Shown here: positions 46,989 through 61,642 of the stretch, piece by piece
How positions within the stretch are numbered: position 1 is the first letter of the stretch
Layout of the letters: each line of letters opens with the position of its first letter
Source: Myxococcales bacterium
GTDB lineage: Bacteria > Myxococcota_A > Polyangia > Haliangiales > Haliangiaceae
Direction: 5' to 3'
Assembly (NCBI GenBank): GCA_016707895.1
Contig: JADJGV010000020.1
Location: 62,001-126,000, forward strand
Length of the DNA stretch: 64,000 nt
Made by a program: the position numbers and the translations under genes
The notes under the pieces: model-generated
Told to the model about the DNA's origin: nothing
The model's input: only the letters and a program-made list of their open reading frames with translations
The model's database searches: none

Positions 46989-48233
46989 ATGCGCCCCGCG
47001 TTGCTCGCCGTCGCCCTGCTCATGTTCACCCGCGCGACCCCGCCGGCCCGCGCCGGTGGCGCCGAGCCGTTGCGGATCACGATCGAGTGCCACAGCAGCG
47101 GCCGCACCAAGGCCTGCCCGGCGTTCCTGCGCGGGTTCGTCGACGAGACCCCGCTGATGCTGGCGTCGCCGCGGGCCGCCGCCCAGGTGGTGCTGTACGT
47201 GTCGGCGGTCGGCATCGCCAACGACGATCGGCTGCACCTGCGGTTCGTCGGCGACGTCCGCGGCGCGCCGGCGTCGATCGAGCTCGACGTCGACCTCGAC
47301 ACCCGGGCCGACGACGACACCCAGCGCGGCCAGCTGCGGCCGGCGTTCCTGCGCGGCGTCGCGCTGTTCGTCGCCGCGCTGCACCCCGACGCGGTGGCGA
47401 TCGAGCTGACCGTGCCGACCGCCGACGCGGTGGCGCCGACGTCGACGACGCCGTGGGGCGTCGCGCTGTCGCTGTCGGGGTTCGGCAGCTGGACCCGCAA
47501 CTACCAGTCGGGCAACGCGTACGGCAACCTCGGGCTGTCGCGGGTCGCGGTCGACAGCCGGCTCAGCCTCAACGTCGGCGCCAACGGCGGGCTGTCGCGC
47601 TCGCCGCCGGTGGGCGGGGTGTCGTTCGACGAGAACCACTGGGGGCTGTCGGCCAGCGGCTCGTACGAGCACCACCTCAACGGGTGCTATTCGTACGAGG
47701 TCCGATCGTCCCTGTGGCGCGACGATCCGCACGGCCAGTTCCGCTACGGCTGGCACGTCGGCGCGGGCGTCGAGTGGGACCGCTACCCGTCGGACGAGCC
47801 GCGCGGCAACGTGCTGGCGGTGGCGTACAACGTCGGTTACCGCGTCGAGGGCTACAACTTCCGCAACGTCCTGGGCGAGCGGTTCGCGCACTACCCGACC
47901 CACAGCCTCGGCGCGGCGGCGTCGGTGCGCAAGGACAAGGTGTCGTTCAACGTGTCGGTCGACGTCACCGCCGAGGTGTTCCATCCCGATCGGCGGTACA
48001 CGCTGTCGGCCAGCCCCGGGATCGAGATCCAGCTCGGCGATCACGTCGACCTGTCGCTCGACGGCTCGATCACCCGACGCGAGCTGCCGGCGTTCTTGAT
48101 CCCCGAGGACGATCCCCAGGCGATCGGCCGCGCCGAGTACGCCGAGCCGACGTCGATCTACGGCTCGGTGAGCGTGCGTCTGCACTGGGACGCCACCAAC
48201 GGCGCGCGCAACAACCGCTTCTCGTCGCTGTGA
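46989..48233 (+). CDS. Predicted outer-membrane beta-barrel protein
   Basis: A 414-residue exported protein; the signal peptide MRPALLAVALLMFTRATPPA follows ATG 46989. Upstream in-frame ATG codons (46962, 46863) are less likely. The first 150 residues form a small soluble domain; the rest alternates polar and hydrophobic residues as in a beta-barrel (GVALSLSGFGSWTRNYQ, HWGLSASGSYEHHLN, DVDLSLDGSITRRELP). Function unknown. Confidence 0.68.
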   Translation: MRPALLAVALLMFTRATPPARAGGAEPLRITIECHSSGRTKACPAFLRGFVDETPLMLASPRAAAQVVLYVSAVGIANDDRLHLRFVGDVRGAPASIELDVDLDTRADDDTQRGQLRPAFLRGVALFVAALHPDAVAIELTVPTADAVAPTSTTPWGVALSLSGFGSWTRNYQSGNAYGNLGLSRVAVDSRLSLNVGANGGLSRSPPVGGVSFDENHWGLSASGSYEHHLNGCYSYEVRSSLWRDDPHGQFRYGWHVGAGVEWDRYPSDEPRGNVLAVAYNVGYRVEGYNFRNVLGERFAHYPTHSLGAAASVRKDKVSFNVSVDVTAEVFHPDRRYTLSASPGIEIQLGDHVDLSLDGSITRRELPAFLIPEDDPQAIGRAEYAEPTSIYGSVSVRLHWDATNGARNNRFSSL

Positions 48234-48255
48234 GCGCCGCGGCGGCCGCCGCCGG

Positions 48256-49547
<1,292 letters not shown>

Positions 49548-49551
<4 letters not shown>

Positions 49552-50612
49552 CGCACGGCCTCGGCGAGGTCGCCGTCGATGGTCGTCTGGACCGTGCGGA
49601 TCGCGGCCTGGGCCGCCTCGATCGCCGGGTAGGCGGCGGGCGTGGTGATCGCGTCGCGGAACGGGTCGGGGATCGCCTGGATCTTGGCGATCGCGTCGGC
49701 CAGCTCGGCGCGGAGGCGGGTGTCGAGCGCCGGGTCGACGGCCCGGACCACCTCGTCGAGGCCGCGGCCGGTGGTGCCGGCCGCCGGCACGTCGCCGGTG
49801 TACGCGTTCTCGACCGAGCGCAGGTTGTCGGCGAAGTCGAGGCGCGAGTTGTACGAGTACTGGCTCTCGACCAGGTTGGGATCGTGGGCGTCGTAAGGAT
49901 CGGCGATCTTGCCGTTGGCGACCTCGTCGCAGATGCCGCTCATGCCGACCAGGATCTCCTGGGCCGCGGCGTCGAGCGACGGGTACGCGGTGTTGCCCGC
50001 GGCGCCGGCGGTGGTGAAGACGTCGCGGTAGGGCGGGGCGCCGGTGGTCCAGCTGGCCTCGAGGGCGGCGGTGACCGCGGTGAGCTCGAGGGTGAGGCCG
50101 GTCAGGTACGCGAGCTCGCGGGCGTCGAGATCGTCGGCGTCGCGATCGCGGGCCTCGCCGAACAGCAGGTACTCGATCGCGTGGAAGCCCTTCTGGGTCT
50201 CCGGCAGGTTGCGGATGTAGGTCGCGGTCAGCGCGTCGCTCGAGGCGAGCACCGCCTCGAGATCGGTGCGATCGACCGGCCACGAGTCCATCGCCGGGTC
50301 GAAGCCCTGGGCCGACACCGGTCCGAACAGGAACCCTTCGCTCTGTTCCCACGGGACCCGGGTCGCGACCCACGCGTCCTGCGCGGCGCGCAGCCTGGCC
50401 GGGGACGGGGCCGCGCGCAGCGTCATGGCGGCCGCGTGCAGCGCGGCGGCGCGATCATCGAGCAGCGCGTAGGTCGGGATGACCACGCGATCGGCGAAGT
50501 CGACGATCACCTGCGGGTCGGTGAAGCCGGCGTTGGTGGTGCCGCCGTCGCCGCAGGCGGCGGCGTGGGCGGTGAGGGCGGCGAGGGTGGCGGGGCCAAG
50601 CAGCGTGCGCAG
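49548..50612 (-). CDS. Imelysin-family (peptidase M75-like) lipoprotein, apparent CTG start
   Basis: About 354 residues. The conserved GxHxxE motif appears as GFHAIEYLLFG, and PVDRTDLEAVLA and RELAYLTGLT fit imelysin. Members bind iron or haem-type ligands at the surface rather than cleaving peptides. A lipoprotein signal (TLAALTAHAAAC) begins right after CTG 50612, which follows AAGGA at a spacing of eight. No ATG, GTG or TTG exists in frame between the upstream stop and the signal peptide. It lies 20 bp after the porin stop, in a Fur-box-controlled operon. Confidence 0.87.
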
Positions 50613-50632
50613 GGTCGAGGTCCTTGCTGGAG

Positions 50633-51922
50633 TCAGTAGACGAAGCCGGCCACGGCGTTGATCGTGGTCTCGGGGCGGAGCGCGCTCGACCCGTACCGAC
50701 GGTGCGCGGCGTCGAGCTTGAAGGTGAGGTGCTCGGCGAGCGTCAGCGCCGCGCCGACGGTGTAGATGGCGCGCCGGTAGCGGGGGTTGTCGAACACGCC
50801 GGGCGCGGTCCGGAACATCGAGTCGTAGCGCTCGATCCGGACGAACGGTTCGAGCCGGTGCGTCGGACACAAGCCCAGCCACCCGCCGACGTCGACCCCC
50901 GCCTCGACCGACAGGCCGGACGCCTGGGCCGCGACCGGCGTGCGCGGCGCGCCGAGGTCGTTGGACAGCCGGCGGTTGCGCTCGGTGACGTCGTCGGAGT
51001 TGCCGAGCCAGCCCCACAGCGCGAGCGCCGAGCCGCGGAACCGCCCCCGCGCGACGTGGGCGTCGAGCTCGGCCAGCACCACCGGCGCCGAGACGTAGCC
51101 GCAGGCCGCGACCTGCTCGGGATCGCCGTCGGGACAGTCGCGCACGAGGTCGGGCTTGGGGCGGTTCTTGCTGGTGCCGCCCGCGTACCCCGCGACCCCG
51201 AGCTCGACGCCGGGCGCGGCGGTCACGTCGACGCGGCCGACCGCCGCGAGGTCGGTCGCGCGGATCGTCTCGAACGCGCCCTGGTGGCCGCCGCTGATCC
51301 AGCCCGCCGATGAGAACCCGGTCGAGTCGAGGCCGTTGACCACCTGCGCGGTGGCCCGGATCCGGCCCAGGAACGCGGTGAACGAGAGGCCCAGCTCGTC
51401 CCACTGGCCGGGGAGCAGCGTGGTCTCGACCTCGGAGCGCGTGGCCGCCAGGTAGTCGGTCGGGCGGAACCGCTGGGACAGGTGGCCGACGCCGACGTAG
51501 AACCGGCCGAGCTTGAGCTGGTAGCGGCCGGCCCAGGTCTTCTCCAGGTACAGTTCCTCGAGGATCACCTCGCCGCCCTGCTCGACCTCGGTCTCGAACT
51601 CGCCGAACTCGTCGTAGTCCAGCGCGCGGGCCGCGCCGGTGCCGCCGTGCTCGATCTCCAGCTCGGCCTCGAGCTCCCAGCCGCTCGGGGTTCGGCCCTG
51701 CAGCGCGACGACGAAGCGGGTGGCGTCGAGCTCGAGCCGGAGATCGCGCTGCGCGCCGGCCGGGCGGTTGCGGTTGGCGCCGAACGTGTGCAGCGCCGCG
51801 CCGACCTCGCCGTAGCCGCCGACCGACAGCGTGAACGGCGTGCGCGGCAGCGGGTCGGCGTGCGCGGCGGCCGGGGCGATGAGCGCCAGGAGGGCGGTGG
51901 CGAGGACGGCGCGAGGCGGCAC
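50633..51922 (-). CDS. Porin-like outer-membrane protein, first gene of the iron operon
   Basis: A 429-residue phosphate-selective-porin-like barrel: signal peptide (AVLATALLALIAPAAAHA), then LSVGGYGEVGAALHTFG, LRLELDATRFVVAL and EELYLEKTWAGRYQLKLGRF, and a C-terminal strand ending AVAGFVY with an aromatic residue. It starts at GTG 51922 without a clear ribosome binding site. It is directly downstream of two Fur boxes and leads porin-imelysin-DHOR, so it may pass iron complexes across the outer membrane. Confidence 0.82.
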   Translation of the reverse strand: MPPRAVLATALLALIAPAAAHADPLPRTPFTLSVGGYGEVGAALHTFGANRNRPAGAQRDLRLELDATRFVVALQGRTPSGWELEAELEIEHGGTGAARALDYDEFGEFETEVEQGGEVILEELYLEKTWAGRYQLKLGRFYVGVGHLSQRFRPTDYLAATRSEVETTLLPGQWDELGLSFTAFLGRIRATAQVVNGLDSTGFSSAGWISGGHQGAFETIRATDLAAVGRVDVTAAPGVELGVAGYAGGTSKNRPKPDLVRDCPDGDPEQVAACGYVSAPVVLAELDAHVARGRFRGSALALWGWLGNSDDVTERNRRLSNDLGAPRTPVAAQASGLSVEAGVDVGGWLGLCPTHRLEPFVRIERYDSMFRTAPGVFDNPRYRRAIYTVGAALTLAEHLTFKLDAAHRRYGSSALRPETTINAVAGFVY

Positions 51923-51944
51923 TGCCGCGTGCGTAGCTCGAATT

Positions 51945-51987
51945 GAAAATGAAAATCAATAATGAAGAAAATGAATTTCAATATCAA
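51945..51987 (-). promoter_or_regulatory. Promoter overlapped by two Fur boxes
   Basis: This AT-rich island contains GAAAATGAAAATCAATAAT (51945-51963, plus-strand reading), matching the 19-bp Fur consensus at about 14 positions, and a second similar box GAAAATGAATTTCAATATC at 51967-51985. On the minus strand TTGATA (51987-51982), 17 bp and CATTAT (51964-51959) form a sigma-70 promoter lying under both boxes, about 30 nt before the porin start. Repression by Fur-Fe(II) is the expected logic. Confidence 0.75.
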
Positions 51988-52033
51988 CACGCGATCGCGC
52001 CGGTTTTCGGCGCCCGGGGCCGCGCCGCGCCGC

Positions 52034-55063
<3,030 letters not shown>

Positions 55064-55180
55064 GGCCCAGCATCTCACACCGCCAGGGCGGCGCGCCGAC
55101 GGGGTGTGAGAGGTTGGTGAGATCGGCGGGCGCCGCACCCCCGGCGCCGACCGCCCTCCGGGCCGCGGTACCCTGGCGCC

Positions 55181-56014
55181 ATGCCCTGGCGCGCCGAGCT
55201 CGCCGCCGCGGTCGGCGCGCCGGTGACCGCCGCGCGATCGATCGCCGGCGGCGACGTCAACCTCGCGTACCAGGTCGAGCTGGCCGACGGGCGCCGGCTG
55301 TTCGTCAAGACCCACGCCGCGCCGCCGCCGGGCATGTACGCCGCCGAGGCCGACGGCCTGGCCTGGCTGCGCCCCGGGCCGCTGCCGGTGCCCGAGGTCG
55401 TCGCCTGCGGGCCGCGGTTCCTCGCGCTGGGCTGGCTGACGATCGGCGCGCCCGGCCGCGACTTCGACCAGCGGCTCGGGCGCGGCCTGGCCGCGCTGCA
55501 CGCGCTCGGCGCGCCTGGCTTCGGGCACGATCGCCCGAGCTTCCTCGCCACCATCGCCCAGCCGGTGGGGCTCGGCCCCGAACTGATCGACGACTGGATC
55601 GAGCGCCGGCTGCGCCCGGTGTGCCGCGCGGCCACCGCCGCCGGGCAGCTGCCGCCAGTCGAGCCGCTGCTCGATCGCCTGCGGGCGCGGCCCGATCGCT
55701 TCGGCCCGCCGGAGCCGCCGGCGCGGCTGCACGGCGATCTGTGGTCGGGCAACGTGGTCGCGGTGGCCGGCGCGCCGGCGCTGATCGATCCGGCGGTGTA
55801 CGGCGGCCACCGCGAGGTCGACCTGGCGATGCTGGCGCTGTTCGGCGGCCTCACGACGCCCTGCGTCGAGGCGTACGCCGAGGCGGCGCCGCTGGCGCCG
55901 GGCTGGCGCGACCGCGTCGCGCTGTGGCAGCTGTACCCGCTCGCCGTGCACGCGCGGCTGTTCGGCGGTGGCTACGGCGGTCGCGTCGCGCGCATCCTCG
56001 CCGCGCTGGTGTAG
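55181..56014 (+). CDS. Fructosamine-kinase-family protein
   Basis: A 277-residue APH-fold kinase of the fructosamine/ketosamine-3-kinase family: LFVKTHAAPPPGMYAAEADG near the N-terminus, catalytic LHGDLWSGNVV and metal-binding LIDPAVYGGHREVDLAML. The family phosphorylates glycated lysines as protein repair. It lies 10 bp upstream of the formate dehydrogenase operon and may share its transcript, though no functional link is known. Confidence 0.9.
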   Translation: MPWRAELAAAVGAPVTAARSIAGGDVNLAYQVELADGRRLFVKTHAAPPPGMYAAEADGLAWLRPGPLPVPEVVACGPRFLALGWLTIGAPGRDFDQRLGRGLAALHALGAPGFGHDRPSFLATIAQPVGLGPELIDDWIERRLRPVCRAATAAGQLPPVEPLLDRLRARPDRFGPPEPPARLHGDLWSGNVVAVAGAPALIDPAVYGGHREVDLAMLALFGGLTTPCVEAYAEAAPLAPGWRDRVALWQLYPLAVHARLFGGGYGGRVARILAALV

Positions 56015-56024
56015 AGTCCGGTTC

Positions 56025-57938
56025 ATGCGCACCGCGCTGCCTCGCCTCACCCAGCCCCTGGTCCGCGATCGCCTGGCCGACGGCACCCGCGGCCCGCTCC
56101 GGCCCGCGACCTGGGACGAGGCGCTCGACCGCGCCGCGGCTGGCATCGGCGCCTCGGTGGCGGCCCACGGGCCGAAGAGCTTCGGCATCTTCTCGTGCTC
56201 GAAGGCCACCAACGAGGTGAACTACATGGCGATGAAGTTCATCCGCGCGACGATCGGATCGAACAACATCGACTCCTGCAATCGAACGTGACACGCCCCT
56301 AGCGTCGTCGGTCTGGCGACGGTGTTTGGCGCAGGCGGGGGCACCAGCTCCTACCGCGAGGTGGAGGACACCGACGTCCTCCTCCTGTGGGGATCGAACG
56401 CCCGCGACACGCACCCGATCTTCTTCCACCACGTGCTGAAGGCGATCGATCGCGGCGCCCGGATGTACGCGATCGATCCGCGCCGCACCGCGACCACCGA
56501 CTGGGCCGACGTGCACCTGCCGCTCGCGGTCGGCTCCGACGTCGCGCTGGCCAACGGCGTGGCCCACGCGATCCTGGCGGCCGGCCTCGAGAACCGCGCG
56601 TTCATCGCCCGGGCCACCGAGGGCTTCGACGCGTACCGCGCCCACGTGCTGGCCGAGTACCCGCTGGATCGGGTGGCGGCGATCACCGGCGTCCCCGCCG
56701 CCGACATCGAGCGCATGGCCCACGCCTACGCCCGCGCCGATCGCGCGATGATCTGCTGGACGCTCGGCATCACCGAGCACCACAACGCCGTCGACAACGT
56801 GCTGGCGCTGATCAACCTGGCGCTGCTCACCGGCCACGTCGGCCGCTGGGGCTCGGGCCTCAACCCGCTGCGCGGCCAGAACAACGTGCAGGGCGGCGGC
56901 GACATGGGCGCGCTGCCGCACAAGCTGACCGGCTTCCAGGACGTCGCCGACCCCGAGGCGCGCGGGCGCTTCGAGCGGGCGTGGGGCGTGACCATCCCGC
57001 CCGAGCCGGGCTGGCACCTCACCGACATGTTCAAGGCCATGGAGCGGCGCGAGCTGCGGGCGCTGTACGTCATCGGCGAGAACCCGGCGCGGTCCGAGGC
57101 CGACGGCCACCGCACCGCCGCGCTGCTCACCGGCCTCGACGCGCTGGTCGTGCAGGACATCTTCCTGACGCCGACCGCCGAGCTGGCCGACGTCGTGCTG
57201 CCGGCCACCGCCTCCTTCGCCGAGGCCGACGGCACCGTCACCAACAGCGAGCGCCGGGTGCAGCGGGTGCGGCGCGCGGTCGCGCCGCCGGCGGGCGCGC
57301 GCGACGACATCGCGATCATCGCCGACCTGTCGCGCCGGCTCGGGCGCGACCTCGGCGAGCCCACGCCCGAGGCGCTGTGGGACGAGCTGCGCGCGCTGTC
57401 GCCGATGCACGCCGGCATGAGCTACGCGCGGCTCGCCGAGCTGGGCGGCATCCAGTGGCCGTGCCCCGAGGACGGCCACCCCGGCTCGCCGTTCCTGCAC
57501 GGCCGGCTGTGGGCGGAGCCGCGCCAGGGCCCGGCCGCGCCGTTCCACGTGCTGCACGACGCGCCGCCGATCGAGGCCACCGACGCCGAGTTCCCGCTGC
57601 GGCTCACCACCGGCCGGCGCCTCGACTCGTTCAACACCGGCGTGCAGTCGGGCAGCTTCCGCTCGCCGCTGCGGCGCGGCGAGACGCTCGATCTGTCGCC
57701 GGCCGACGCGGCGCGCTACGGGATCGCGGACGGCGAGGTCGTGCAGGTCACCTCGCGGCGCGGCACGGTGCGGGCGCCGGCGCGCGTCGACGCCGGCCTG
57801 CGCCCCGGGCTGGTGTTCATGACCTTCCACTTCCCCGACGAGGTGGACACCAACCTGCTGACCATCGACGCGACCGATCCGCGCTCCGGCACCGCCGAGT
57901 TCAAGGCCGCCGCGGTCCGCATCGATCGTGTCGCCTGA
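56025..57938 (+). CDS. fdsA: Formate dehydrogenase alpha subunit, catalytic half, selenoprotein
   Basis: A 637-residue molybdopterin oxidoreductase if the TGA at 56289-56291 is read as selenocysteine (residue 89). Around it the protein reads SCNRT-U-HAPSVVGLATVFG, exactly where formate dehydrogenases carry Cys or Sec as a Mo/W ligand. The His after it and GAGGGTSSYREVEDTDVLLL are conserved. LNPLRGQNNVQGGGDMGALP, GENPARSEAD and a C-terminal Molydop_binding domain (LTTGRRLDSFNTGVQSGSF) follow. The Fe4S4 domain that should precede it is missing: the protein begins at RLTQPLVRD, the linker after that domain. The missing half is at 59750-60727. Confidence 0.93.
56289..56321 (+). promoter_or_regulatory. 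UGA selenocysteine codon and bacterial SECIS hairpin
   Basis: TGA at 56289-56291 is followed by 18 nt and then the apical loop GGUCU (56310-56314). The loop is closed by CGUCGUC (56303-56309) paired with GGCGACG (56315-56321), seven pairs including one U-G. The spacing and the GGUCU loop match the E. coli fdhF SECIS as I recall it. The surrounding codons are less GC-biased than neighbours, as expected for constrained RNA. selA, selB and selC are not in the window. Confidence 0.88.
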
Positions 57939-57950
57939 TAAGGTGGCCCC

Positions 57951-58502
57951 GTGGATCTGAAGCCGATCTCGACGCCGCCGACCGACGACGAACGCGCCGC
58001 GGTCGACGCGGTGCTCGGCGCGCCCGGCGTGGTGCCCCAGGCGCTGCGCGAGGCCCGCGGGCGCCGCCACCTGCTGTTGCCGGGGCTGCACGCGATCCAG
58101 GATCGCTGCGGCTGGGTGTCGGCCGGCGCGCTCGGCTACCTGTGCGAGCGGCTGCACGTGCCGCCGGCCGAGGCCTACGGCGTCGCGTCGTTCTACGCGC
58201 TGTTCGCGCTGTCGGCGCGGCCGCCGACCGCGCTGCACGTGTGCGACGACCTCGCGTGCCACGCCGCCGGCGCGCCGGCGTTGATCGCGACCTTGACCCA
58301 GCGGCTGGGCCCGGCGGGCGAGGCGCGGGCCGGCGCCACCTGGCACCCCAGCCCGTGCCTCGGCCTGTGCGAGCGCGCGCCGGCGGCGATGCTGACGATC
58401 GCGGGCGCCGCGCCGCGCGCCACCGCGTGGGGGCCGGTCGACGCCGCGGCCTGCGTCGACGCCATCGCCCGCGGGAGGCCCCGACGCCGGCGTCGGCGCT
58501 GA
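57951..58502 (+). CDS. fdsG: NuoE-like [2Fe-2S] subunit of NAD-dependent formate dehydrogenase
   Basis: A 183-residue thioredoxin-like ferredoxin subunit. LLLPGLHAIQDRCGWVS and EAYGVASFYALFALS are typical of NuoE/FdsG. The cluster ligands are Cys98 and Cys103 (CDDLACH) and Cys136 and Cys140 (PSPCLGLCERAPA). GTG start, 12 bp after the catalytic subunit stop. The end RGRPRRRRRR is atypical and may be a frame artefact. It is in the same reading frame as the NuoF-like subunit, separated only by TGA at 58500-58502. Confidence 0.9.
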   Translation: MDLKPISTPPTDDERAAVDAVLGAPGVVPQALREARGRRHLLLPGLHAIQDRCGWVSAGALGYLCERLHVPPAEAYGVASFYALFALSARPPTALHVCDDLACHAAGAPALIATLTQRLGPAGEARAGATWHPSPCLGLCERAPAAMLTIAGAAPRATAWGPVDAAACVDAIARGRPRRRRRR

Positions 58503-58532
58503 TCCCGCAGCGCAGCCGCGGCGCCCGAGCGC

Positions 58533-59749
<1,217 letters not shown>

Positions 59750-59753
<4 letters not shown>

Positions 59754-60727
59754 TCCGCCTGCCGATCTACCCCGCCGCGCCGCCGCGCCGCCCGACCGAC
59801 GGCCCGGTGCGCGACGTCGCGCTGACCATCGACGGCGCCGCGGTGCAGGTGCCCGAGGGCGCCACCCTGCTCGACGCCTGCGCCGCCGCGGGGATCGAGG
59901 TGCCGACCCTGTGCTTCGCGGCCAACCTGACGCCGGTCAACGCCTGCCGGATCTGCGTGGTCGAGCTCGAGGGCGCGCGCACGCTGGTGCCGTCGTGCTC
60001 GCGCAAGGTCGAGGCCGGCATGGTCGTGCGCACCGACTCGCCGCGGGTGCGCACCGCGCGCAAGCTGGTGCTCGAGCTCCTGGGCTCGTCGGTCGATCTG
60101 TCGGCGGCCCCCAACGTCGCGCGGTGGATCGAGCGCTACGACGCGCACCCCGCGCGGTTCGGCCCGGCGGCGGCGCCGGCGGCGGCCGGCGCGCGCGACG
60201 CCGCGGCCCCCGGCCACCACCACGGCGGCGACGGCGCCACCGCCGCCACCGTCGCCCAGCCGGCCAAGGTCGACAACGACCTGTTCGTGCGCGACTACGG
60301 CAAGTGCATCCTCTGCTACAAGTGCGTCGAGGCCTGCGGCGACGACGCCCAGCACACCTACGCGATCGCGGTCGCGGGGCGCGGCTTCGACGCGCGGATC
60401 TCGACCGAGCTGGCGACGCCGCTGCCCGACAGCGCGTGCGTGTTCTGCGGCAACTGCGTCAACGCGTGCCCCACCGGCGCGCTGGTGTTCACCCGCGAGT
60501 TCGAGCTGCGGCGCGACGGCCAGTGGGACGAGGCGCGGCAGCAGGAGACCACGACGGTGTGCCCGTACTGCGGCGTCGGCTGCGCGATCACGCTGCGCAC
60601 GCAGGACAACCAGGTGGTGCGGGTGACCTCGCCGCTCGACTCGAGCGTCACCAGCGGCAACCTGTGCGTGAAGGGCCGCTTCGGCTGGCAGTACGTCGGC
60701 GATCGCCCGCCGCCCGAGACGAAATAA
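59750..60727 (+). CDS. fdsA: Formate dehydrogenase alpha subunit, Fe-S half (2Fe-2S, 2x[4Fe-4S] and Molybdop_Fe4S4)
   Basis: A 325-residue electron-transfer polypeptide. [2Fe-2S]: Cys55, 66, 69, 83. Two [4Fe-4S]: CILCYKCVEAC (186-196) and CVFCGNCVNAC (230-240). At the end is the cofactor-proximal cluster domain CPYCGVGC (271-278), Cys306 and Lys308 in GNLCVKGRFG. The His/Cys cluster site of NuoG-like proteins is absent. The protein stops just after GRFGWQYV, where the catalytic domain normally continues. Together with the 637-residue protein at 56025 it adds up to about 960 residues, the usual length of an intact subunit. It must therefore dock in trans. Confidence 0.92.
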
Positions 60728-60757
60728 CGCGGGGCCGGCGGGCGTTGTCGGCGTCCC

Positions 60758-61627
60758 ATGCGCCTGCCGCTCCTGCTCGCCCTCGGGCTGGTCGCCTGCC
60801 ACGCCAGCCCCGCCACGCCGCCGCGCCCGCCGTCGCGCGCGCCGCTGACGCTCACCTACCTCGGCGTCGCCGGCTGGCAGCTCGAGGCTGAGGGCCACAC
60901 GCTCTTGCTCGACCCGTACTTCTCGCGGCCGGCGCTCGACGGGCCGATCGTCCCCGACGCCGCCGCGATCGCCGCCCGCACCCCGCCGCGGGTCGACGCG
61001 ATCCTGATCGGCCACAGCCACGTCGACCACCTGCTCGACGCGCCGTCCATCGCCCGCGCCACCGGCGCCCAGCTGATCGGCAGCGCGACCACCGCCGCGG
61101 TGGCCCGGGCCAGCGGCGTCCCCGACGATCAGATCGTCACCGTGCGCGGTGGCGAGGACTACCAGTTCGACGGCTGGTCGGTGCGGGTGCTGCCCAGCCT
61201 GCACTCGGCGCTCGACGGCAAGCACACGGTCGGCGGCGCGCTGGCCGGGCCGCCGGCCCTGCCGATGGGCTTCGACGACTACGTCGAGGGCGGCACCTTC
61301 GCCTACCTGGTGCGCCTGGGTGGCCACCAGATCCTGCTCTTGTCGACCGCCAACTTCATCGAGCGCGAGCTGGCCGGGCTGCGCCCCGACGTGGCGATCG
61401 TGGCCACCGGGCTGCGCGAGGAGGTCTACGACTACACCTGCCGGCTGCTCCACGCCGTCGGGGATCCGCCGCGGGTCTTCACCAACCACTTCGACGACTG
61501 GCGCGGGCCGCCGGTCGACGAGCCGCTCGACGACGATCTGCGCGCCTTCCTGGCCGAGGTGCGGGCGTGCGCGCCGGCCACCATCGCGACGGTGCCGGGC
61601 CACTTCCAGTCGGTGACGATCCCGTAG
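60758..61627 (+). CDS. Metallo-beta-lactamase-fold lipoprotein
   Basis: A 289-residue predicted lipoprotein (LGLVAC, Cys14) with a UlaG-like MBL fold: LTYLGVAGWQLEAEGHTLLL, LLDPYFSRP, the metal motif GHSHVDHL (HxHxDH) and further His in PSLHSALDG and FTNHFDDW. Substrate unknown; the location suggests an extracytoplasmic hydrolase. It begins 30 bp after the formate dehydrogenase operon. Confidence 0.82.
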   Translation: MRLPLLLALGLVACHASPATPPRPPSRAPLTLTYLGVAGWQLEAEGHTLLLDPYFSRPALDGPIVPDAAAIAARTPPRVDAILIGHSHVDHLLDAPSIARATGAQLIGSATTAAVARASGVPDDQIVTVRGGEDYQFDGWSVRVLPSLHSALDGKHTVGGALAGPPALPMGFDDYVEGGTFAYLVRLGGHQILLLSTANFIERELAGLRPDVAIVATGLREEVYDYTCRLLHAVGDPPRVFTNHFDDWRGPPVDEPLDDDLRAFLAEVRACAPATIATVPGHFQSVTIP

Positions 61628-61642
61628 TGCTAGGATCGCGGC

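Noticed and set aside
56025..56291. The formate dehydrogenase as a pseudogene with a premature stop
   Set aside because: The frame continues without loss, conservation is high on both sides, and the stop lies exactly at the Cys/Sec position with a SECIS-like hairpin.
58500..58502. A second selenocysteine codon at the TGA between the NuoE-like and NuoF-like frames
   Set aside because: No GGUCU loop or matching hairpin follows at the SECIS distance, and no conserved residue is expected at this linker position.
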